A stretch of 18,682 nt of DNA, from positions 1 through 18,682 of the forward strand of contig CAMATO010000013.1 in NCBI GenBank assembly GCA_945861165.1, written 5' to 3'. The notes beneath the pieces were generated by a model that was not told the DNA's origin, did no database searches, and saw only the letters and a list, made by a program, of their open reading frames with translations. Source of the DNA: Bifidobacterium breve. Its GTDB lineage: Bacteria; Actinomycetota; Actinomycetes; S36-B12; UBA5976. Made by a program: the position numbers and the translations under genes. Positions 13,776 to 18,682 of the stretch are shown piece after piece (position 1 is the stretch's first letter; every line of letters starts with the position of its first letter).

Positions 13776-14780
13776 ATGTCAAGACCAATTACGTTATTCA
13801 CCGGTCAATGGGCAGATTTGCCATTTGAAGAAATGTGCAGACTTGCATCCAGTTGGGGATATGACGGATTAGAAATTGCTTGCTGGGGTGATCACTTAGA
13901 TGTAGTGCAAGCTGCAGAAAGTGATAAATATGTCAGAAAACAAAAAGACATTTTAGAGAAACACAACCTAAAGTATTGGGCAATTTCCAATCATTTAGTG
14001 GGGCAAGCAGTTTGTGATAACCCAATTGATGAAAGACATAAATCAATATTGCCTTCTCGAGTTTGGGGCAATGGAGATCCTGAAGGTGTGCGTCAACGCG
14101 CAGCTGAAGAAATGAAAACAACTGCCATAGCTGCGAAAGCTTTTGGAGTTGACACTGTGGTTGGTTTCACTGGTTCCAGCATTTGGCACTACGTGGCAAT
14201 GTTTCCACCAGTTACCCAAGAAATGGTTGCAGCAGGTTACAAAGACTTTGCTGATCGCTGGAACCCAATTTTGGATGTTTTTGATAAACAAGGTGTGAAG
14301 TTTGCACACGAAGTTCATCCATCTGAAATTGCTTACGATTACTGGACCACAGTAGAAACAATGAAAGCAATTAAGAATCGTCCAGCATTTGGTTTGAATT
14401 TTGATCCAAGCCATTTCGTTTGGCAAGATCTTGATCCAGTTAATTTCTTACTTGATTTCAAAGATCGCATTTATCATGTTGATTGCAAAGAATCACGTAA
14501 ACAATTAAATGGTCGTAATGGTCGTTTAGGTTCACATCTACCTTGGGCAGATCCACGTCGCGGTTGGGATTTCGTTTCCACCGGACACGGTCATGTTCCT
14601 TGGGAAGATGTTTTCCGTGGTTTAAATTCCATTGGTTACAAAGGACCAATTTCTGTTGAATGGGAAGATGCTGGAATGGATCGCCTAATTGGTGGACCAG
14701 AAGCTCTTGAATTCATTAGAAAACTGAACTTCACTCCACCTACTGCTGCATTTGATGCTGCATTTAGTTCAAAGAGTTAA
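13776..14780 (+). CDS. Xylose-isomerase-like TIM barrel (sugar phosphate isomerase/epimerase family)
   Basis: This 334-residue protein is an AP-endonuclease-2/xylose-isomerase-like TIM barrel, longer than the epimerase-like one at 5311-6195 and clearly a different subfamily. Expected metal ligands can be seen: Glu179 in FAHEVHPSE, Asp210 in LNFDPSHF, His234 and Asp236 in IYHVDCKE, and Glu295 in SVEWED. A probable active-site loop is STGHGHVPWEDVF (268-280). The family includes isomerases, epimerases, dehydratases, decarboxylases and the catalytic subunits of C-glycoside deglycosidases. Pairing with a Gfo/Idh/MocA dehydrogenase suggests that it acts on the keto-sugar made by its partner. An AAAGGAGGAAGG site precedes the ATG. 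A strong palindromic terminator follows. The exact reaction cannot be assigned. Confidence 0.85.
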   Translation: MSRPITLFTGQWADLPFEEMCRLASSWGYDGLEIACWGDHLDVVQAAESDKYVRKQKDILEKHNLKYWAISNHLVGQAVCDNPIDERHKSILPSRVWGNGDPEGVRQRAAEEMKTTAIAAKAFGVDTVVGFTGSSIWHYVAMFPPVTQEMVAAGYKDFADRWNPILDVFDKQGVKFAHEVHPSEIAYDYWTTVETMKAIKNRPAFGLNFDPSHFVWQDLDPVNFLLDFKDRIYHVDCKESRKQLNGRNGRLGSHLPWADPRRGWDFVSTGHGHVPWEDVFRGLNSIGYKGPISVEWEDAGMDRLIGGPEALEFIRKLNFTPPTAAFDAAFSSKS

Positions 14781-14794
14781 TTAGTTCAAAAACT

Positions 14795-14830
14795 AATAGG
14801 GCCTGGATCAAATTTGATCCAGGCCCTATT
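14795..14830. terminator. Bidirectional terminator, 36-base perfect palindrome
   Basis: The arms AATAGGGCCTGGATCAAA (14795-14812) and TTTGATCCAGGCCCTATT (14813-14830) are exact reverse complements. T-rich DNA follows on the plus strand (TTTAATTTAATTTCTT), and A-rich plus-strand DNA on the other side gives T-rich minus-strand RNA. It lies between the convergent TIM-barrel and PfkB genes and should stop both transcripts. Confidence 0.92.
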
Positions 14831-14842
14831 TAATTTAATTTC

Positions 14843-15796
14843 TTAATCGCCTAAGGGCAATGTTGGATTTGTTTGAGCAAATTTCATAGTGGAATCAAAA
14901 TCAATAATTCCGGCATCAGAACCAAGTCCGGTAGCAACTAAGGATCCGCAAGCACTTGCTAATTGAGCAGCTTCTTCAATAGTCATGCCGCGAGATAGAC
15001 CTGCAATAAATCCACCAGTCCACGCATCGCCACATCCAGTTGTGTCAACTACCTCAACTTTGAAAGCAGGAATTCTTAAACGCACACCTTTTTTGTCTTT
15101 GATTAAACTTCCTCGTGCTCCCATTTTTAACACCACATGCTTGGCCCCAGCATTAAGAAAGAAATCGCAAAGTTCATCAAGATCAGTTAACCCGGTAATC
15201 ATTTGCGCTTCTTCCAAATTGGGCATGAAGTAATCCAAATAAGGCATGGCTGGCAATATTTTTTCTGCCATGTTGTCTTGTTTGATTCCTAAAATATCCA
15301 TCGTGGTGATGGCTTTACCTTCGCGAGCAAGTTTCAAAGTTTTAACTGTGTCTTCGCCATCAAATTTGGGCATCAAATAAAAGCCGCCGATGTGGACAAA
15401 GTCTGCATTTCTAACTACCTCTTGGGGAACATCTTCAAAACAAAATGTGGCATTAGTGCCCATCACGTGAAGTGCTGGTCTTTCTCCATTTGGTCTAATT
15501 GGCAACATAGTGCCAGAAGTTTGCACACCTTTTTTTCTTTTCATATAGCTGGTATCTATGCCATAACGATTCATGATGCCTAATAAAACGTTGCCCATTT
15601 CGTCATCCCCAGCGGCACCAACTGCTATTACTTTGCAACCAAGTTTGGCCATGTCAACAGCAGTTCCTGCTGCAGTTCCAGCAGCTGTAATTCTTATTTC
15701 ATCAATTAGGGCAATGTTTTGACCTGGGGGAATTTCAGAAACATGTCTTCCTAACACATCTAAAATGTGAACACCCATAGAAACAATGTTTGGCAT
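14843..15796 (-). CDS. PfkB/ribokinase-family carbohydrate kinase
   Basis: This 317-residue kinase shows the PfkB fold signatures. The N-terminal glycine-rich substrate loop is AAGTAAGTAVDMAKLG, MPNLEEAQMITG is the N-x-x-E region, and the C-terminal anion hole with catalytic Asp is DTTGCGDAWTGGFIAG. The usual GGxxxN substrate motif is replaced by AGTAAGT, and the usual Ala in DTTGAGD is Cys, so a standard fructose-phosphate or ribose substrate is not assured. It would phosphorylate a sugar, cyclitol or nucleoside in the cytoplasm with ATP. The ATG follows AAAGGAG, 14 bases after the tatC stop, so it is probably transcribed with tatA-tatC. It faces the Gfo/TIM pair across a shared terminator and may serve the same catabolic cluster. 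Confidence 0.87.
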   Translation of the reverse strand: MPNIVSMGVHILDVLGRHVSEIPPGQNIALIDEIRITAAGTAAGTAVDMAKLGCKVIAVGAAGDDEMGNVLLGIMNRYGIDTSYMKRKKGVQTSGTMLPIRPNGERPALHVMGTNATFCFEDVPQEVVRNADFVHIGGFYLMPKFDGEDTVKTLKLAREGKAITTMDILGIKQDNMAEKILPAMPYLDYFMPNLEEAQMITGLTDLDELCDFFLNAGAKHVVLKMGARGSLIKDKKGVRLRIPAFKVEVVDTTGCGDAWTGGFIAGLSRGMTIEEAAQLASACGSLVATGLGSDAGIIDFDSTMKFAQTNPTLPLGD

Positions 15797-15810
15797 AATT
15801 TCTCCTTTAT

Positions 15811-16647
15811 TTACAACTCTGTTGATGGTGTTGGTTCAGGTGATGCTTCATCATCTGCCAAACCTAATACTGGATCATTTTTTCTAGCACGGGCACGTCT
15901 TTTATCATTTAACCAAGCAATAAAAGTTGCAATAGAGATCAGCAATAAGACTGGTACTGCCAACAAAGTCATGTTCACTGGATCTCCAGTGGGAGTAGCA
16001 ACTGCTGAGAAAGCAAAAACCGCTAAGACCACCACGCGCCATCTGGAAGTTATCGCTTTAGCTTCCAACACATCAAAGATATTTAACATCACAATAAACA
16101 ATGGGGCAAGAAAACTTACTCCAAAAACTAGCACCATTCTTAGAAAGAAATTCAAATATTTATCAACTGGAACATAGTTTCCAACACCAAGAGGTGTGAA
16201 ACCGAAAAGTAATTTTAAGCCAATTGGTAAAAATATGTATGCCAAGACTGCACCGCTAACAAACAATGGAGTTGCCACTCCTGCAAAAAGGTAAGCTCTA
16301 AGTTTTTCTTTTCTGTATAAACCTGGAGTGATAAATCTCCACATTTGATAAATCCAAATAGGTGAAGTTACCAACATAGAAGTAACAACAGAAACTTTTA
16401 TTTGCAAAACAAAGGCATCTGCAACACCACCCAAAACTAATCGAACATCTCGACCGTTTGCTTGGGCTTCTTCCACAATTTGATTTACTGGCTGGCTAAG
16501 AATCTCAAATATCCGTGGATAAAAACTCCACGCCACAACTGTGCCAATGACAATTGCCAAGGATGCTTTAAATAAACGAGTTCTTAATTCGCGTAAATGT
16601 TCGACCAGCGACATTTCTTTAAATCGCTGCACTTTTGTTGCAGGCAA
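15811..16647 (-). CDS. tatC: Sec-independent protein translocase subunit TatC
   Basis: This 278-residue integral membrane protein is the core receptor of the twin-arginine export system. It starts with the conserved cytoplasmic segment MSLVEHLRELRTRLFKA and has FYPRIFEILSQPVNQ, VTSPIWIYQMWRFITPGLYRKEK and FGVSFLAPLFIVML, with about six membrane spans. The basic, Pro-containing tail (NDKRRARARKNDP) is cytoplasmic. The TTG at 16647 with GGAGG 11 bases upstream gives 11 residues before MSLVEH; a start at that internal ATG cannot be excluded. It follows tatA by 39 bases. A Tat-type binding protein is encoded in the same window at 912-2438, a likely client. Confidence 0.94.
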   Translation of the reverse strand: MPATKVQRFKEMSLVEHLRELRTRLFKASLAIVIGTVVAWSFYPRIFEILSQPVNQIVEEAQANGRDVRLVLGGVADAFVLQIKVSVVTSMLVTSPIWIYQMWRFITPGLYRKEKLRAYLFAGVATPLFVSGAVLAYIFLPIGLKLLFGFTPLGVGNYVPVDKYLNFFLRMVLVFGVSFLAPLFIVMLNIFDVLEAKAITSRWRVVVLAVFAFSAVATPTGDPVNMTLLAVPVLLLISIATFIAWLNDKRRARARKNDPVLGLADDEASPEPTPSTEL

Positions 16648-16686
16648 AACTAATTACACCTCCACCTAAATAAAATTTAAGCGGAT

Positions 16687-16869
16687 TTACGCCTCAGGAT
16701 TTTTTGTTGGTTCTTCAGTCTTGGTGGTGTCACTTTTGGTTTCAGCTTTTAGAATTCGAACTGAACGACCTAGCGAACGTGCCATATCTGGCATGCGCTT
16801 TGCCCCAAATAACAAAAGAATGATGAACAAAATGATCATCAATTCTGGTCCTTGAATGTTCTTAAACAT
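16687..16869 (-). CDS. tatA: Sec-independent protein translocase subunit TatA
   Basis: This 60-residue protein has the TatA plan: a short N-terminal part with GPELMIILFIILLLFGAKRMP (single span plus the FGAK/RxP hinge), an amphipathic helix DMARSLGRSVRILKAETK and an acidic, Thr/Lys-rich tail. It would polymerise with TatC to form the export pore for folded twin-arginine proteins. The FGAKRMPDMARSLGRSVR pattern is typical of actinobacterial TatA. The ATG follows AAGGAG by 5 bases. No separate TatB gene is visible here. It is the first gene of the tatA-tatC-PfkB run. Confidence 0.93.
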   Translation of the reverse strand: MFKNIQGPELMIILFIILLLFGAKRMPDMARSLGRSVRILKAETKSDTTKTEEPTKNPEA

Positions 16870-16977
16870 TTAGTCTCCTTTTAAAAATGCCGGCTTACTA
16901 AAAATACTCCTTGGAGGATTTAACCACCACCTTGAGGTTCTCATGAGGACGATGGCTGGGTCAATCACTTTTAGGGC

Positions 16978-16998
16978 ACAATTTGGCAACAATTTGGC
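16978..16998. repeat. Tandem direct repeat with 11-base period upstream of tatA
   Basis: ACAATTTGGC occurs at 16978-16987 and again at 16989-16998, one helical turn apart, in the 141-base gap between tspO and tatA. It could be a two-site protein-binding region for tat expression or chance. The rest of the gap holds only short palindromes (for example CTCCTTGGAG) and no clear promoter. Confidence 0.4.
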
Positions 16999-17010
16999 GC
17001 AGGGTTATTG

Positions 17011-17475
17011 CTAGTTGAGGATCTTGTAACCAACGGATAAAGAGCTCGCCACAATTAGCCACAGTTGATAGGGAAGCAAGGCCAAGCCAATTTTCCAATC
17101 TGTTTGGAAAGCTATTACCACCATCGGCACAGTTAATAGTGCAGTTACTGCCAAAGATATTGCAGCAAGAATTAAGTTGTGTTGAATAAATAAACTGTGA
17201 GCCCATACCAAAGCGGTTATCACACTGAAAGCAAAAGCAATTGTGTAACTAAAACGAAGTAAATAACTCGCATTATTTGCAATAATTATGCCTGCGATAA
17301 TTAGCACTAAGAAGTTATATGGCCAAACGATCCCGGGAACAAAATCAGGTGGTTGCCAAAATGGTCTCTTTAGAGATCTATAAAAACCATCTCCAGTATT
17401 TACCAATATTCCAGACCCAATCGCATAAATCGCTACTAAAGAACTATTTGTTATTGATAATAAAGTTTTAATCAT
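17011..17475 (-). CDS. tspO: TspO/MBR-family membrane protein
   Basis: This 154-residue protein has the five-span TspO/MBR architecture. The family loop after the first span is FYRSLKRPFWQPPDFVPGIVWPYNFL, with the conserved W-x-P-P and W-x-x-x-Y/F residues, and LLPYQLWLIVASSLSVGYKILN forms the last span. TspO proteins bind porphyrins and other hydrophobic ligands and influence stress or light responses. The substrate and role here are unknown. The ATG lacks a clear ribosome site. The gene begins 30 bases after the SIS-domain gene on the same strand and may be its last co-transcribed partner, without an evident functional link. Confidence 0.85.
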   Translation of the reverse strand: MIKTLLSITNSSLVAIYAIGSGILVNTGDGFYRSLKRPFWQPPDFVPGIVWPYNFLVLIIAGIIIANNASYLLRFSYTIAFAFSVITALVWAHSLFIQHNLILAAISLAVTALLTVPMVVIAFQTDWKIGLALLPYQLWLIVASSLSVGYKILN

Positions 17476-17505
17476 TTATTTTAAATTTTTCATTAGATTT
17501 TAATT

Positions 17506-18456
17506 TCATTGTTTACTCCAGAGATTTGCAGACATTAATTCTGGTATCAATAGTTCAGTGAGAAGTTTAAATAACGTGTCGCCGTCTTCAATATTGATAG
17601 AGGCAATGTTTCCTTTTGAATAAGATCCGATTGAGCCAAAAGATGAATTTCGGTTAACTAACCACTCAATTGCTTGCTGGTCCCAATTACTTCCAGTAAA
17701 CATCAAAGCTTTGTAATCAAGTGATTTAGTTAAATACACATCAACGTGAGACCAATCTCCTGTTTCGCAACCATCAGCTTTGATTCGTGGACCTTCTCTA
17801 AACATTAGGGCGCCTTGCAAGGCACTGCCACTTCTTTCAGCAGGTGACATTAACCAAATTCCACTATCACTTGTTGTCAAATTCATAAAAGATTCAAGCC
17901 ACTGATTTTTAGAATCTAATAATTTTTGTAATTGTTTTTGAGCACTCAAACACGATTCTTTTACACTTGGCGCAATTCCTAGTTTTTCCAGTAATTGAAA
18001 CAAAGCAATGAGTGTTGCCCTATATGACCAGGTACTAACACCACCTGTTTCAGCCTTAATCGGAAGAATTAGAACTTCTTTTACTAACTTGGTAATTTTG
18101 CTATTAGCTTCTCTAGTTAAAGCTATTGCATGAGTATTTGCTGGAAGGTTTTCTAAAAACTTTATTACTTCTACGCTATTTCCAGAGGCTGAGATTGCAA
18201 TGACTAATGAGTTTTCTGGGAATGATTTGGGAGTAATGGCACTAGCAATTTCAGTTACAGCTAAATATCCATTATTTCTAAGTTGACGAGCAACGTCCTG
18301 GGCTGCGTAATAACTAGAGCCCATGCCCACAAAATAAATTAATTGGTTCTTATCAATTGACTCTTTTGCCCATACTTTGGTTTGAGAAATTGAAGAAATT
18401 ACATTGGGCAGATTATTGAGATCGTCAACAAAGCCTGCAATGTTTGTATCAGCCAT
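17506..18456 (-). CDS. SIS-domain sugar-phosphate isomerase/deaminase (AgaS/GlmS-like)
   Basis: This 316-residue protein contains two SIS domains like the isomerase half of GlmS. The first has YFVGMGSSYYAAQDVARQLR (41-60) and the phosphosugar-binding serine loop AISASGNSVEVIKF (87-100), then AETGGVSTWSYRATL. The second has SPAERSGSALQGALMFREGPR and ETGDWSHVDVYL. It probably isomerises or deaminates an amino-sugar phosphate such as glucosamine 6-phosphate. Its start overlaps the end of the upstream kinase gene by eight bases (ATGGCTGA), so the two are translationally coupled. In Actinobacteria a SIS gene next to a maltokinase-like glucosamine kinase is a known arrangement, recalled from published work. 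Substrate assignment remains inference. Confidence 0.85.
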   Translation of the reverse strand: MADTNIAGFVDDLNNLPNVISSISQTKVWAKESIDKNQLIYFVGMGSSYYAAQDVARQLRNNGYLAVTEIASAITPKSFPENSLVIAISASGNSVEVIKFLENLPANTHAIALTREANSKITKLVKEVLILPIKAETGGVSTWSYRATLIALFQLLEKLGIAPSVKESCLSAQKQLQKLLDSKNQWLESFMNLTTSDSGIWLMSPAERSGSALQGALMFREGPRIKADGCETGDWSHVDVYLTKSLDYKALMFTGSNWDQQAIEWLVNRNSSFGSIGSYSKGNIASINIEDGDTLFKLLTELLIPELMSANLWSKQ

Positions 18457-18682
18457 TAGTCCAGCCTAATTCTTGCTGCAGTGAAATGACGGGAGCATAG
18501 AGCCATCTGGGTAAATAATTAATGGCATAAATAATTTCAAACAAATATTGCCTAAATTTCAGATAACTAACAAGGTCTTGATTTAGGGGGTTTAGCCCAA
18601 GAACTTTTGCTTGGTTTTCATAACTTGATAAGAAACTGTCTTGAGCATCTCGAACTACTGAATTTAATGATCCGTATTCAAT
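18449..18682 (-). CDS. Maltokinase-like aminoglycoside-phosphotransferase-fold kinase (C-terminal part only)
   Basis: The last 77 codons of a minus-strand gene extend to the window edge. The visible C-terminus includes YLKFRQYLFEIIYAINYLPRW and LYAPVISLQQELGW. This resembles the C-terminal helix of maltokinases and actinobacterial glucosamine kinases (roughly D-K-A-x-Y-E-x-x-Y-E...P-x-W-L). The catalytic residues lie outside the window, so the assignment rests on this tail and on the coupled SIS-domain gene. It may phosphorylate glucosamine or another sugar for the SIS protein. It overlaps that gene by eight bases. Confidence 0.55.
   Translation of the reverse strand: MEYGSLNSVVRDAQDSFLSSYENQAKVLGLNPLNQDLVSYLKFRQYLFEIIYAINYLPRWLYAPVISLQQELGWTNG

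Noticed and set aside
16961..17206. 81-codon minus-strand frame overlapping tspO
   Set aside because: It is out of frame with the well-matched TspO protein and has no family resemblance; it is a shadow frame.
1..18682. CRISPR arrays, tRNA/rRNA genes, transposases, phage genes, toxin-antitoxin pairs
   Set aside because: No regularly spaced repeats, cloverleaf-like segments, ribosomal RNA stretches or mobile-element proteins were seen on either strand.

Overview
The window looks like a piece of a small, AT-rich actinobacterial genome. Base composition is roughly 40% G+C by eye. The TatA and TatC proteins have the actinobacterial type of sequence, and the maltokinase-like kinase/SIS pair at the right edge is a combination known from Actinobacteria. 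Genes are packed with short, overlapping or absent gaps and several TTG/GTG starts. A streamlined freshwater lineage such as Nanopelagicales (acI) would fit, but this is inference; there is no rRNA or other taxonomic marker here.

Layout. 1-2438 (minus): a sugar-type ABC importer, with a substrate-binding lipoprotein followed by the first permease, which runs off the left edge. 2621-3603 (plus): an RpiB-like isomerase overlapping a DJ-1/PfpI protein. 3788-9070 (plus): a five-gene operon of FAD-linked oxidase, ketose 3-epimerase-like TIM barrel, Tm-1-like/UPF0261 protein, creatininase-family hydrolase and a GntR/FCD regulator. 9073-10706: three small genes apparently unrelated to the catabolic set (lipoprotein, GyrI-like protein, YqhA-like membrane protein). 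10794-12445 (minus): dhaK-dhaL. 12591-14780 (plus): Gfo/Idh/MocA oxidoreductase and a second xylose-isomerase-like TIM barrel. 14843-16869 (minus): tatA-tatC-PfkB kinase. 17011-18682 (minus): maltokinase-like kinase (partial), SIS-domain protein and TspO.

How the parts may work together. The importer, two oxidoreductases, two TIM-barrel isomerase/epimerase-type enzymes, a creatininase-fold hydrolase, the Tm-1-like protein, a dihydroxyacetone/erythrulose-type kinase, an RpiB-like isomerase and a PfkB kinase have the makings of an uncharacterised catabolic pathway for a polyol, cyclitol, branched sugar or sugar acid. The RpiB-like protein lacks both conserved histidines, including the ring-opening one. 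With DhaK/DhaL this suggests a tetrose branch (erythrulose to erythrulose phosphate to erythrose 4-phosphate), as known from erythritol/threitol and apionate catabolism. Candidate operators, the same 10-mer in opposite orientations (CTGTATACAA at 3741-3750, TTGTATACAG at 12564-12573), lie just downstream of similar predicted promoters (N18 spacer). They would tie the oxidase operon and the Gfo/TIM pair to the local GntR regulator; a degenerate copy lies in the importer promoter. The substrate cannot be named from sequence alone.

No rRNA, tRNA, CRISPR array, insertion sequence or attachment site was seen. No gene-free stretch exceeds about 185 bases.
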